39,284 nt of DNA, from NCBI GenBank assembly GCA_913055595.1, contig CAJXLD010000002.1:1-39284 (forward strand). Reading direction: 5' to 3'. How positions within the stretch are numbered: position 1 is the stretch's first letter; each line of letters opens with the position of its first letter. The translations under genes and the position numbers were made by a program. The notes beneath the pieces are model-generated. The model saw nothing but the letters and a program-made list of their open reading frames with translations, was not told where the DNA came from and ran no database searches. Of this stretch, positions 18,606-28,671 are shown in pieces. The stretch comes from an uncultured Altererythrobacter sp. (lineage in GTDB: Bacteria > Pseudomonadota > Alphaproteobacteria > Sphingomonadales > Sphingomonadaceae).

Positions 18606-19030
18606 CACGACTCCCTCCGTTCCTGTAAATGCGGAATACTCTCTAGTTATTGGCGGCAAATCATATCATAAACAAAGTACCTTGCGAGTAAATTCACGAA
18701 ACAATTGAATTTGCAATAAAATCAGGCTCCTGCAATAGTTTCCAGAGCGCGGTCGGCTAACCGTCGCTTGTAGGGGGTGACCATTGCGGCGCCAAATGAG
18801 TGCGTCATTCCCGGCGAAAACGAAGGGCGATGACCAGAACCGTTCTGAAGTTCATAAATGGCTTCGTGGACGGCCGTCGCGTCCCGGATTGCGTTCCCTT
18901 GTGGTCAACCTGCAGTCCGTGCGGCGCTGGTGCAGTCCAATCCGAAACTGCGGAGCACACGGCCAAACGATCGACGCCGACCTATTCGACTATGCAGATG
19001 ACCGCTTTGGGGAAGTCTCCAGCTTAGGCT

Positions 19031-19065
19031 GAACGGCTGGAATGGGGCGCCCAGTCGACCGACGG
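19031..19065 (+). repeat. dispersed repeat family B, short copy
   Basis: gaacggctggaatggggcgcccagtcgaccgacgg, 31/35 identical to 20150-20184. Confidence 0.7.
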
Positions 19066-19116
19066 ATTTCGACACCCAAATGGCCATTCACCGTGGCCCA
19101 CACCGAATGCTTCTCA

Positions 19117-19847
19117 CTAATGTGCTATGAAGTCCATAAGTCTATATATATCTTCTGAACTATTGTCGGGTTCGTTAGTGATTTCGGGCGAGACTACCAA
19201 TCTATCCTGCCCCGATTTTGGAAGCCACGGCAGGACATCGAAGATGTGCGAAGTCAACGGCTTTGTTGTTTTGGTGACGCGTATGAGACGCAAACAGATT
19301 TCGGCGCAAGGTTGCCCGAATGGTGCTATTACGTAAGGCACCCGTTCTATGCTGGCGGGATCAAAGATGTTTGAGAAACGCACCAATTCGGGCGGAGCGA
19401 AATAGTGGTCGCTTTGCACGTCGCACGGGCCCTCAAACTCGGATCGCAGCCATTCAAAGATGCCGTTCTTTGGTTTGGGGGGGCGCATAGCAACGGAAAA
19501 AGACCGTAGCCCCGATGAGACCATTTGCCTTCTGCCCGGCGAAGCATGATGAGGGGGTCCGGACCACCTCTAAGTGCGAGCGCTTCGCCCCTCACAAAAG
19601 GATCTTGTGCTGAGGTTGTCGGTATTTTTGCGATCGACAGCTGCCCGTTCCACACGGCGTCACCGGAGTAGACTTGTCCATGAACTTCAAATTCGGCGCG
19701 AACTTCGAAGGTAACCTCTGCGTGGTCCGAGACGTAAGTCCTGTAGAAGGAAGGACCTGTCGTGAGCGCGACAAAAGCGAGCACAGCAAGAACGATAAGG
19801 GCCAGCAAGAGTGGCCGGCTGACATACCATGGCGGTGCGGAGGACAT
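19117..19847 (-). pseudogene. membrane-anchored hypothetical protein split by a frameshift at a 7-G/C tract
   Basis: Two overlapping ORFs (19347-19847 and 19117-19524) join into a continuous protein (...GLFPLLCAPPKPKNGIFEWLRSEFEGPCDVQSDHYFAPPELVRFSNIFDP...) if one C is added to the C7 tract at 19477-19483. Confidence 0.55.
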
Positions 19848-20079
19848 GCTCTCGCTTCTCCAGATTTAATGAACGCGATACTGGTCCCGCTCAATCACTA
19901 AATGCCAGGGGCTAAGAAACTGACCATTGGCAATTTTCCCAGGTCTGACAGATATAGTGGGTGACGAATAAATGATGCACGAGTTGGCGTTCTCTGACCG
20001 CAATCTGGTTGAAGCAGCGGTCGGGGTCGCGATCGTCGCCCGTCCGCTCCCCACCCGCCACTTTGCCGCCGGGCGGGTA

Positions 20080-20184
20080 CCCACCTCGTTCTCGACGTTG
20101 CCAGGACCAGAGCGGACCGGCCGCTTACGGGAAATCGAACTGGCAGCCTGAACGGCAGGAAGGGGGCGCTCAGTCGACCGGCGG
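20080..20184 (+). repeat. dispersed repeat family B, longer copy
   Basis: cgacgttgccaggaccagagcggaccg...gaacggcaggaagggggcgctcagtcgaccggcgg. Confidence 0.7.
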
Positions 20185-20340
20185 GTTGTGGCAGCCCCCC
20201 TGCCCTCATCGCCAGCTTCGCAAGTGACCGAATCGGGACCGACAGTCCGCAAACCTGCATGCAGCGTTGCGAGCGATCCGCGGGCGACATCTTCTTGGTC
20301 TGGACGAATGCCCCGGCGATAGCAACGTGACCTAGAAAGA

Positions 20341-21300
20341 TCAATCGGACGGACACACCCGGTTGCGGCCTTCCGCTTTGGCAATGTAGAGGGCCGTGTC
20401 GGCGCGCTTAAGCATCGTATCAAAGCTGGTGTCGCCCGCTCGAAATCCAGCTGTCCCTGCCGATAGTGTTACCTTCAGTTTCGTGCCTGGCAGGTCTATG
20501 GCAGTCACTGCAACGCGCTGACGGAAGGCGTCAGCGAATTCAAAGGCGCTCTGGTCGCCGGCGCCGGGCAGAAGAAAGAGGAACTCTTCGCCGCCAAACC
20601 GGGCAAACAGAGGTGAGTCCAGCTTGGTGTTGGTGGCCAGGAATTGGTGAGCAAGCCTGGCAAGTGCCTTGAGGACGCAGTCGCCCGCATCATGTCCGTA
20701 GGTGTCGTTCACCCGCTTGAAGTGGTCGATATCGAGCATCACGATGCTCAGGGGTGCTCTGCCGGCGACGGCCGAGTCAAAATGCAGCCCGGCCTCATAG
20801 AGCGCGTGTCGGCGATTATAGGCGCCCGTCAGTTCGTCAGTAATTGTCATCTGGCGAAGGGAGACTTCCGCCCTCTTCTGATCGGTGATGTCCTGCATCA
20901 GGACTTGAATGACGGGGTTGCCGGCCCAAGGAAGCGACCCCGTCGTCAGCTTCATCAATCGGCTGCTGCCATCCGGACGCTCGATGGCACAATCGATGTC
21001 GAAGCTGGAATCGGGATCGGTGAACGTCAATCGTAGAGCGTGTGAAACGGCATCGACGTCGCCGGTTGCGGCGTAATCGAGCAGGTGTTGGCCACGCAGA
21101 ATGGCGGGTTCAGCTTGTAGGAAGCTGCACGCCTGGCGGTTGGCAAAGACGATCCCCTGTTGCGTGTGGATCAGCAGGCCAATCGGCATCAGATCGAGCA
21201 TTTTGCCAAGGTTCTGCTGCGTATCGACGATAGCCTGTTGTGTTAGGCTTGCGGCCTCCGCAGCGTCGCCATCATCGGCAAACAGGTCCAAGTCGTCCAC
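20341..21300 (-). CDS. PAS-GGDEF diguanylate cyclase
   Basis: PAS-like N-term; 'TITDELTGAYNRRH', 'MLDIDHFKRVNDTYGHDAGD', 'ARFGGEEFLFLLPG', 'ADTALYIAKAEGRNRV'. Confidence 0.92.
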   Translation of the reverse strand: MDDLDLFADDGDAAEAASLTQQAIVDTQQNLGKMLDLMPIGLLIHTQQGIVFANRQACSFLQAEPAILRGQHLLDYAATGDVDAVSHALRLTFTDPDSSFDIDCAIERPDGSSRLMKLTTGSLPWAGNPVIQVLMQDITDQKRAEVSLRQMTITDELTGAYNRRHALYEAGLHFDSAVAGRAPLSIVMLDIDHFKRVNDTYGHDAGDCVLKALARLAHQFLATNTKLDSPLFARFGGEEFLFLLPGAGDQSAFEFADAFRQRVAVTAIDLPGTKLKVTLSAGTAGFRAGDTSFDTMLKRADTALYIAKAEGRNRVCPSD

Positions 21301-21864
21301 TGAACAACTCCTTCAGTAGGCAATGGCCCAACTGGCTGGAACTCCCTACGGTACTGACCTACAAGTAAACGCAAGGTTCCGTCCTGATCACAAAAGGCAC
21401 TCGTAGCGAGTATCGGCGGGACGCAGGCTCAAGGGATGGCCCTCGAACGGCATCTCCCGTTGAAGCAGCCTCATTGGCGGCTCTTGGACATTGCACCACC
21501 GGCGCTGCCCGAACGGTTCGCACCCCGTTTGGGTCGCGAGTGGGGCCCCTTCGAGGCGGCAGCCTTTGGAAACGGCAAAAGATCTTCAGGCTCGCTTCCG
21601 CTCACGAGAGACCGCTTCAGCAGTGAGCCGTAGGTCATCCAAGTCAACGCCCATGCACCGAAGCGCCCGCGCTGCAACGCCGTGGGGCATGCCGGCCACG
21701 ATGGCAACGATATGGCTCCCTAGGAGCGGCGAGTGCTGCGCGCGGGCCTTCGCCAGCCCCTGCATGACGTCTTGTCCTGAAGCGGAAGCCGAGTAGACAC
21801 CACGAGCGGCGGTGCTGGCAGAGGAAACCGGTGGCCGGTCAGTGACATCGGTAGGCAGGCCGAG

Positions 21865-22101
21865 CTAACCCAACGCTTCGCGGTACTGTTGCTCGATCGC
21901 ACTGTGCAGGCCCTCCGGGGCCGCTCCTGCTCTTGAAAGCGCCAGGCGAGCTGTGCCGTCCTCCAAGTCTAGTGCAGCCAAAAGGAAGTGTTCGGCGCCG
22001 GGCTTTTGCTGCTGATCGCGTAGCGCGTGCGCTTCGGCCAGCTCGCATAGAGTTTTGATAGTCCGGGCATCCCGGAGCTTGGTCATCAACGAATTGAACA
22101 T
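21865..22101 (-). CDS. Clp N-terminal (Clp_N/Clp-repeat) domain-like small protein
   Basis: 'ELAEAHALRDQQQKPGAEHFLLAALDLEDGTARLALSRAGAAPEGL' resembles the Clp repeat; adjacent to HTH gene. Confidence 0.65.
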   Translation of the reverse strand: MFNSLMTKLRDARTIKTLCELAEAHALRDQQQKPGAEHFLLAALDLEDGTARLALSRAGAAPEGLHSAIEQQYREALG

Positions 22102-22111
22102 TGCCGCGCTT

Positions 22112-22333
22112 TCATTGAGGAGTGTTGGGAGGGGCGAAGACGGAAAGGCGCTTGTGAGCAGCTTGCTTGCTGATACCCAGGGCTTGCGCGATTCTGGACC
22201 AGGTCCAACCTTGCCTCAACGCGTTGGAGACCGCTTCTGCCTCGACCTTGTCTGCAAGGTGGCGCAGCGCCACAACAGCGGCCAGTGCCTGCTCGGGATC
22301 CTTGGGTACGGAGCGTTTGTCGAGACTATTCAT
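22112..22333 (-). CDS. helix-turn-helix DNA-binding protein
   Basis: 'VSNALRQGWTWSRIAQALGISKQAAHKRL' HTH; located directly upstream of the Clp_N-like gene. Confidence 0.75.
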   Translation of the reverse strand: MNSLDKRSVPKDPEQALAAVVALRHLADKVEAEAVSNALRQGWTWSRIAQALGISKQAAHKRLSVFAPPNTPQ

Positions 22334-22354
22334 GCGTCAACATTAGTTGACGCA
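22333..22354. promoter_or_regulatory. operator-like dyad TGCGTCAAC-ATTA-GTTGACGCA
   Basis: Perfect 9-bp arms with 4-bp spacer, abutting the HTH start codon. Confidence 0.75.
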
Positions 22355-22358
22355 CTTG

Positions 22359-22384
22359 GTATCGTCAACAATAGTTGACGATAC
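22359..22384. promoter_or_regulatory. operator-like dyad GTATCGTCAAC-AATA-GTTGACGATAC
   Basis: Perfect 11-bp arms with 4-bp spacer, shares CGTCAAC-N4-GTTGACG core with the adjacent dyad; centres 28 bp apart. Confidence 0.78.
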
Positions 22385-22454
22385 CGCTTGTCGTCAGGTT
22401 GAGGTAGCGCAAGGTTCCAAACCGGACCGCCCCCCGCCGAAGACCGTATGTCGG

Positions 22455-22548
22455 CACAAGCGGACCGACTACCCTCGGGATGCGGCCGAGACAGCACCAA
22501 TGTCCGGAAAGGGGCGCTCAGCCGATTGTCGCCAGCCGACCCCATTCC
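22455..22548 (+). repeat. dispersed repeat family B copy
   Basis: gcggaccgactaccctcggga...agcaccaatgtccggaaaggggcgctcagccg...cgacccca. Confidence 0.7.
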
Positions 22549-22793
22549 CGCCGGTCAGCACCAGACTACAAATGCCTTATAGCTGCTGGCGAAGTTCGAA
22601 ATTGACGTGGCGAATGGCTCATGACCAAGTTCAGAGATGCCACGAATGACCCCGAAATCGGCACTCGAGCCGACCAGGGAGTTATCGCTGTGGGCGCTGC
22701 CCAACCCCAGCCAAGGGTAGACCAGAGTTGGAGTTTTGACTTGGACCGCCGCATTAAAGCTTGGCCGTTTGAGTTCTCGATAGAAGCCTCTAG

Positions 22794-23138
22794 TCAAGCC
22801 CGCTGGACTGCCGACTGCTGGTGTTGGGCAAGTTTCCAACGTCCGTCGACTGCGACGTAGGTCGATGTGCAGGCTGCTTCGTAAGGCTCATTTCCTGGCC
22901 TCGTCGCTAGCGCGCGATAACCAATGATGGAAACATTGCCTGCCGGCCCCGTTGGCGTAGTGTCAGTCATGTCTATGCTTGACCATCTGGGGGCGCCACG
23001 GATGCTGTCGATGATTTCTGATCTAGCCATGATCCCCATCGACGCAAATGCCATCACGCATTCGGGTCCCATAAGCTCTTCGTACGCACCAACTCCTTCC
23101 TGCCAGAGGCGGCGCTCGTTTTGCCAAAGATCATCCAT
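22794..23138 (-). CDS. SnoaL/DUF4440-like (NTF2-fold) protein
   Basis: 'MDDLWQNERRLWQEGVGAYEELMGPECVMAF...GNVSIIGYRALA...YVAVDGRWKLAQHQQS'; start set at MDDLW. Confidence 0.65.
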   Translation of the reverse strand: MDDLWQNERRLWQEGVGAYEELMGPECVMAFASMGIMARSEIIDSIRGAPRWSSIDMTDTTPTGPAGNVSIIGYRALATRPGNEPYEAACTSTYVAVDGRWKLAQHQQSAVQRA

Positions 23139-23382
23139 GTCTAGCTCCTTGCAGAATGCTCTTGTCGGCAACGCAGGGCACCGGCGCCTGGTTCATGGCG
23201 GCCTTACAAAAGGCAGGTGTCTGCTACTCACAAACAGACCGGCAGCTCTCGGGAAGTCGCCACCACAGCCTGAGCGGTCGGAATGGGGCGCATTGCCGAT
23301 TGCCAGATGTTGCCCCCATTGCAGCCATTACATGGTCGTCTTTTGTGAACTGAGTCCGCCAAGAAGTCTCATGAAACGGAAA

Positions 23383-23404
23383 GAGGCCCGCCTAAGCGGA
23401 CCTC
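23383..23404 (-). terminator. hairpin downstream of the beta-barrel fragment
   Basis: gaggcccgc-ctaa-gcggacctc stem-loop (one wobble on minus strand), copy of the hairpin at 29132-29153. Confidence 0.5.
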
Positions 23405-23424
23405 ATTGTCATCTTGACCATGCA

Positions 23425-23524
23425 CTAGAAGTGGAACGCTGCGCCAACCGTGGCGTGCGCGGCATTGAAAAGTCTGGTGCCGCCAATAGTACCCTCGCCT
23501 GTCAGTTGTCCCCGGACCGTTACC
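23425..23524 (-). pseudogene. 3' fragment of the outer-membrane beta-barrel gene found intact at 29174-29707
   Basis: About 33 codons ending ...VGAAFHF*, near-identical to the 3' end of the intact gene, homology stops at about 23524. Confidence 0.8.
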
Positions 23525-23608
23525 AGCGCGGCGGATTGGCTCCGAGAGTTGCGGTCAAGCACCGCTGGTGAATCACTCGAACAATTTGCGTTCGTGGATG
23601 ATGCATAT

Positions 23609-24208
23609 CTAAACAGAGGCGAGCTGAGTTTCGACTAAAAACTGGGCTTCCTCGATCGTCGTCTTCCGACCCAATATGCCATTTCGGTGCGGAAATCGCC
23701 CGAACCGCGTGATAATGTCGAGATATTGCGCCGTCCGGACAGCACCCGCCCGATAAAGCGGATTGTCAGGCGGCGCATGAGGTTTGATGTCGTTCATGAA
23801 GTGCCGCATCGCGCGGATCTGGTCGTCCAGGCGCTCACTGTGACCTAGGCAGATCGTCAGAAAGGCGCGCTCAACCAGTTTGAAACCGTCCATTCCGCCT
23901 AAGGTGATGGTATCCACCACGTGCCGCGCCCTGTTGTCGAACGCATAGCTTTTTGGTTGCCCACGAAAGATGTTGCGGGGAAATTGGTCGAGCAAAACCA
24001 CCAAGCCGACCTGTTGCGATCGGCTAAGGGCAAGGGCATCAATCGTGCTGGATTCAGCTTGTTTGAGCGTCTCCGAGAATCGCCGGGCTATTTCATCATC
24101 AGCTTTGCCGGCGAACCAGAGCGCCATACGATCAGCGTTGAACGCCTGAAAATCAGCGAGCGGCCCAAACCAGAACCGATGCACTGTATCCAAATCCGAG
24201 GTTCGCAT
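23609..24208 (-). CDS. DUF924 family protein
   Basis: 'HRFWFGPL...LVVLLDQFPRNIFRGQPKSYAFD...ERAFLTICLGHSE...RFGRFPHRNGILGR'. Confidence 0.88.
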   Translation of the reverse strand: MRTSDLDTVHRFWFGPLADFQAFNADRMALWFAGKADDEIARRFSETLKQAESSTIDALALSRSQQVGLVVLLDQFPRNIFRGQPKSYAFDNRARHVVDTITLGGMDGFKLVERAFLTICLGHSERLDDQIRAMRHFMNDIKPHAPPDNPLYRAGAVRTAQYLDIITRFGRFPHRNGILGRKTTIEEAQFLVETQLASV

Positions 24209-24337
24209 TCTCGCCGCTCCACCAATAAGTGTGATTAGGTCGATATTACTGCTCCAGCTAGCGGTGCTGGATGTCGACAGACGCGGGGCCGGCCGGTAGA
24301 TAGCCTGTGCCGGTCCCTGAACTCACCTTGTTTTTCA

Positions 24338-24910
24338 CTACTCAGCGACCTCGGCCGTGCCCCAACCATAGTTGACGTCGGATTCGACAGCGGCTGCCAT
24401 TCGGTCGGCGGCGAGTTCCGCAGCGGATGGCTTGCGGGTCCAAACAACATCCACACTGCCCGGCCCTATGGCGGTCATCGGGTTAACGTATCGCCAGGTG
24501 TCGCCCTCGATGGTAAATTGGCGACGCTGTTTCTCTCCCTCCCAGTTTGGAAAGGTCGAGACATCGACATTGAAGGTGACGATGCCGGCCTCCTCGTCGA
24601 CTTCCCAGGTGCCATAGAGGGCGTTTGAGCCTTGGCCGATGGCCGTATACTCCTCGGGCGTGCCCTGCATGCGATTGGCCCCCGCATAGAGTGGCAGGCT
24701 CTCGCGGGTGATGACGTTCACAAAATGGCCGTCGGCGGTCATGACCTGGATGCCGCGTGGTGCCGTACCGAACAGGTCGATCTTGCGATCCCCCTGGTTC
24801 ACGGTGAGCGAGACGAGTTCCCAGGTACCCACAAGCTGCTCCTTGAGGCTCTCTGCTTGTGCAGGCAGCGCGAAGGCAGTGAGGGTAAGGGCGAGTACGA
24901 AACGTTTCAT
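24338..24910 (-). CDS. secreted lipocalin-like domain protein
   Basis: Signal peptide MKRFVLALTLTAFALPAQA; 'LVGTWELVSLTV...GIQVMTADGHFVNVI...YGTWEVDEEAGIVTFNV'. Confidence 0.75.
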   Translation of the reverse strand: MKRFVLALTLTAFALPAQAESLKEQLVGTWELVSLTVNQGDRKIDLFGTAPRGIQVMTADGHFVNVITRESLPLYAGANRMQGTPEEYTAIGQGSNALYGTWEVDEEAGIVTFNVDVSTFPNWEGEKQRRQFTIEGDTWRYVNPMTAIGPGSVDVVWTRKPSAAELAADRMAAAVESDVNYGWGTAEVAE

Positions 24911-25051
24911 GCTTGATCTCCTGTTTCTGGCGGCGAGCGCTTTGACACCTCAAGACTGGAATTTCAGGAGCTGCCGGTCATGTAGACGCGCTGCAATTTT
25001 GCTGGAAGTGGGCTACAATTTTGCTGTCGTAACCTCGATGGAGGGCGTTAC

Positions 25052-26704
25052 TTGGCAGGCCGCTACTTCCGCTTCAGCCATTTCACCCTTGACCTCGATC
25101 GCATGGCGCTACTTGACGGCGGCACGCAGATAGAGCTGCGGCCAAAAGCTTTCGACACCCTTGTGGCACTGGTTGAGCGCAGCGGACGGGTGGTGAGCAA
25201 AGACGACCTGGTGGCCATCGTCTGGCCGGACATCACGGTCAATGACGACGCCCTGGCGCAATGCGTTCGCGATATCCGCAAAGCAATCGGCGATGCCGAC
25301 CAGAAGATCGTAAAGACAGTGCCAAGGCGCGGCTACATGTTCGCCGCACCAGTTGAGTTCGGTGAGGATGTGGCGGGCACGTCTCGGACAAAAATCGGGC
25401 GTAATAGCAGGCTGGCACTCGTGGCTGCCAGTTTGGTAGCGTTCGCGGTGGTCACAGCGGTGATCCTATGGAACTACCTTTCTTCGCCAACCAATGCCGC
25501 CCTCTTTGCACGAACCCCGCAGGCCACGGTCGCAGTGTTGCCCTTCGATGCCGGTGGAGAGACCGGAGAGACAGCCTGGCTGGGCGAAGGGTTGGCAGAC
25601 GAGGTCATTCTGACGATGTCGCGGTTTCGCGATCTGGCGGTCATCGCCCGGACCTCGAGCTTTGGCTATCGCGATGCAGACCTGGCGACGATCAGAGACA
25701 CGCTTGGCGCCGACTTTGCAGTACAGGGCAGCGTTCGCAGGATTGGCGACCAACTTCGGCTGGCCGTTCAGCTGGTTGACCTCCAATCAGGAGTCAACCG
25801 TTGGGCAAGCCGCTTCGAACGCCCCTATTCCGACCTCCCTCTGGTTCTGGAAGAGGTTTCGACGGAACTGGTATCAGCTCTGGTAGTGCAAGCGCGGGAC
25901 GCAGTGGCGCAGCGAACCACCCATGGTACCGCTGTGCTCAGTGCCTATGAGTTGACGATGAAGGCACGGCGGGCATTGCTGATGTTTGAACGCCATCAGA
26001 CCTTCGAGGCCCTGCGCCTTGTCGAACAGGCGCTTGAGCTCGATCCAGACTATTCCGTGGCGTGGGATCTTCTGGCCCAGATTCGCGTGCAGTTATTCAT
26101 CCAACCCTATGATGAACGGAGGGGCGATCCGGCAACCCTCGTGCTGGCTCGCGAGGCAGCGGTGAAGGCGGTATCGATCGACCCTACCTATTCGACCGCG
26201 CGGGCGACGCTAGCGGGCCTGCTTTCCAGGCAAGGCGATTATGAGGGCGCCCTGGAAATGCTGCGCCACGCCCTGGAACTCAACCCGAACGACGCCACCG
26301 CCCTGAGCACCTATGCCGATATACTTGATCGATCCGGAGATCATGTCGCTTCACTGGCTGCCTGGAACGCGTTGGCAAGAGTGGACCCGGCCGGACCGAT
26401 CTTGCGCCTTGCCCTGACATCGCGCGCCCAGATGTTTAACGGCGATCTTGAAGGCGCGCTTGCCAGCGCACGGGCCTGTGAGGCACGGGGTCCGCAATTT
26501 CAACCGTGCCTAGTTTTCCTGGCAATTGCCGCCGCCGCTATCGGCGACCAGGAAGCCGCCAGACGAGCGGGACAGCGTCTTCTTGAGGTGAATCCGCGCT
26601 TCACGATCGCAGGCCATTTTCAGGTCATACCATTCCGTCGCTCGGAAGACATAGCGCTGATGCGGCAGCACCTTCTTGCGGCAGGGCTGCCTGCATCGGA
26701 ATAG
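25052..26704 (+). CDS. CadC-like winged-helix regulator with TM, TolB-like segment and TPR repeats
   Basis: OmpR/PhoB-type wHTH 'LRPKAFDTLVALVERSGRVVSKDDLVAIVWPDITVNDDALAQCVRDIRKAIGD...VPRRGYMF', TM 'LALVAASLVAFAVVTAVILW', TPRs; TTG start. Confidence 0.88.
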   Translation: MAGRYFRFSHFTLDLDRMALLDGGTQIELRPKAFDTLVALVERSGRVVSKDDLVAIVWPDITVNDDALAQCVRDIRKAIGDADQKIVKTVPRRGYMFAAPVEFGEDVAGTSRTKIGRNSRLALVAASLVAFAVVTAVILWNYLSSPTNAALFARTPQATVAVLPFDAGGETGETAWLGEGLADEVILTMSRFRDLAVIARTSSFGYRDADLATIRDTLGADFAVQGSVRRIGDQLRLAVQLVDLQSGVNRWASRFERPYSDLPLVLEEVSTELVSALVVQARDAVAQRTTHGTAVLSAYELTMKARRALLMFERHQTFEALRLVEQALELDPDYSVAWDLLAQIRVQLFIQPYDERRGDPATLVLAREAAVKAVSIDPTYSTARATLAGLLSRQGDYEGALEMLRHALELNPNDATALSTYADILDRSGDHVASLAAWNALARVDPAGPILRLALTSRAQMFNGDLEGALASARACEARGPQFQPCLVFLAIAAAAIGDQEAARRAGQRLLEVNPRFTIAGHFQVIPFRRSEDIALMRQHLLAAGLPASE

Positions 26705-26840
26705 GTCACCGCGTCATGACTGGCGAACCAGGATTTGCCACGGGTGTCATGGATAGGCGGCATTCAGTATCTCGCACAGGACTGCTCAACGTCCGAAACG
26801 GGGCGCTTCCTTGCTGCTTTAGCCTTGCCCCGACTAAACG

Positions 26841-28421
26841 TCAGGGTTGAGCAAATAGCCTGCCTGCGAAGATGTCGATCCGCTCAGCGTTGCCGTCCGC
26901 CATTTCAAACGTGGCTGTCTCGACAACCAGGCTGTACCGACGCGAGCCCAGAGCAAAGTCGATTGCAGGATTGGAAATGCTGCTGAGCCGGTTGGGCCCA
27001 GGGGCAGTGCCTGACTGCCGTGTAAGCCACGCGGCGAGATCAATGCGGGCCTCATCATGTGCTGCGTCGCGAAGTGTTATGACCAATCCCTCGACGTTTC
27101 CCTCGAGAGGCGCGGGGAATCTCAGGTTGCCGCCAAGTCCGCTGATACCTCCCACATGGATCGGCGTGTCCGAAATGTCCACAGCTGCTGCCCTACCTTC
27201 GACGCCATAGCCAATTCGTCCCTCACGGAGGTTCATATAGGGCGGGTCAATCCGCTGTTGTGGCGCGATTGCCGCTGGCGCGGATTCGGCGAAAAGAAGC
27301 CCCGACAGAGACGAGGGCTGATAGGCGTAGTATCCGTCGATCGACCCCGTAACATCCACTGAAAGACTATCGATCAAGGCACGATATCGGACCTCTTCAC
27401 CTTCGAGCCAAAGCAGCGGTTCTTGGATTAGCATGAGAAAATGTTGCTCATAGCCCCAGCCCTCGGCCAAAAAGTCCTGCGTCGACGCGAAAGCGCCGTC
27501 GGCCTGTTTCTCAATCCAGAGATCCAAGTCGACCAATCTATCTCCCAAATAGCCTGAGGAATTGAGACGCACTGTCTCATCGCTTGTTCTGGGGTTGCGA
27601 AACCCCGACAGCGGACCGAGGTAGATCGGCGTTTCCGACATATCGATGGTGTGGTGATGGAGGTAGTTCAACTGTAGCTGCGCCCACTCCTGCGTGTTGT
27701 CGCGTTGCGCTTTGTCGCGTGGCGCGCGGCGGGGTGACGCGAGCAATTCTGCTGATATCTTTTCGCAGTGCGCTCGCGCGGTAATGCGATAGGTCATGAT
27801 GTCGGGCGGAACACCCCATCCTGCCAGTCGTGCACCTGCATGGCCATCACGCGCTATCATGGCGTCCCGGCTGATCGTGGGATCCTTGAATGCAGCGGCC
27901 CCAACTTCCCATGATCTTTGCAGCGATTGAACGGCCCAGCCGTCGGCGCCGCTCCAATCCGGAAAGAGATGCGCTAGCATGCCATCATAAAATGCGAACG
28001 CTTCGTCAGTGTCTCTCACCCCTAAAATGGGAAAATAGAACCAGAGCGTGTGAATCGACGTCTCGTTACCGATTAGCAGGACCGTAGAGAAGTCGTCGGC
28101 AACAAAGGCGCGGATCCGATCCCCCGGTTCGACAAAGCACGAGGCCTCCTCCGTTGGATCGAGCAACATCATTGCTGGCAGCGGTACGTCCGCCCGCTCC
28201 TGGAAACTCTCCCTGCCGAGAAGTTCCTCCGCCTTCATGATGAGCGTGTCAGTAGGCCATCCCCCGTGTTCTTGCCCGCTCGCCGTACCTAGGCCCCCAA
28301 AGAGTGCAAATAGCGTCAGACACACGACTTTGAGAAAATCCGCCAAGCCCAGTCCTCCTGTAATCGTGCGCCTGCATGAAGAAACCGCTTCTTCGGCCAT
28401 TTGGGCCAGCAGTTGCCCCAC
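26841..28421 (-). CDS. secreted hypothetical protein with an internally duplicated module
   Basis: 526-aa ORF, signal-like segment near N-term, two copies of D[MI]S[ED]TPI[YH][LV]G..SG. Confidence 0.6.
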   Translation of the reverse strand: MGQLLAQMAEEAVSSCRRTITGGLGLADFLKVVCLTLFALFGGLGTASGQEHGGWPTDTLIMKAEELLGRESFQERADVPLPAMMLLDPTEEASCFVEPGDRIRAFVADDFSTVLLIGNETSIHTLWFYFPILGVRDTDEAFAFYDGMLAHLFPDWSGADGWAVQSLQRSWEVGAAAFKDPTISRDAMIARDGHAGARLAGWGVPPDIMTYRITARAHCEKISAELLASPRRAPRDKAQRDNTQEWAQLQLNYLHHHTIDMSETPIYLGPLSGFRNPRTSDETVRLNSSGYLGDRLVDLDLWIEKQADGAFASTQDFLAEGWGYEQHFLMLIQEPLLWLEGEEVRYRALIDSLSVDVTGSIDGYYAYQPSSLSGLLFAESAPAAIAPQQRIDPPYMNLREGRIGYGVEGRAAAVDISDTPIHVGGISGLGGNLRFPAPLEGNVEGLVITLRDAAHDEARIDLAAWLTRQSGTAPGPNRLSSISNPAIDFALGSRRYSLVVETATFEMADGNAERIDIFAGRLFAQP

Positions 28422-28671
28422 ATCTTGGCGGATTGAACCGACCGGCAGCTATTGGGATTTCTCTCGATTGCCGAGAGCCACCAAATTTGGGGCGCGTTGC
28501 CGATGCCTCTCTCCGCAGGCTTGCGTGTCACAAGTCCCCTCGATATCCTAATTCTGCACACATCAGGGTCGGGTTTATGCCCCGTCGGTTGCCCGCCAAT
28601 AGCGGCCGAGTGCAGGGGCGCCTTTGCAGGCTGCGGCAACTTTCTGGATCGTCAACGATCTTGGAAGTGCC

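Larger units (their letters stand above)
23280..23524 (+). repeat. ~245-bp duplicated segment, copy 1
   Basis: Near-identical to 29031-29273 (intergenic sequence, hairpin and gene 3' end). Confidence 0.9.

Noticed and set aside
22555-22839. 94-aa minus-strand ORF
   Set aside because: Could be real but no homology signal or clear ribosome-binding site; insufficient support
22924-23571. 215-aa plus-strand ORF
   Set aside because: Antisense to the SnoaL-like gene and continuing into the duplicated segment; not protein-like
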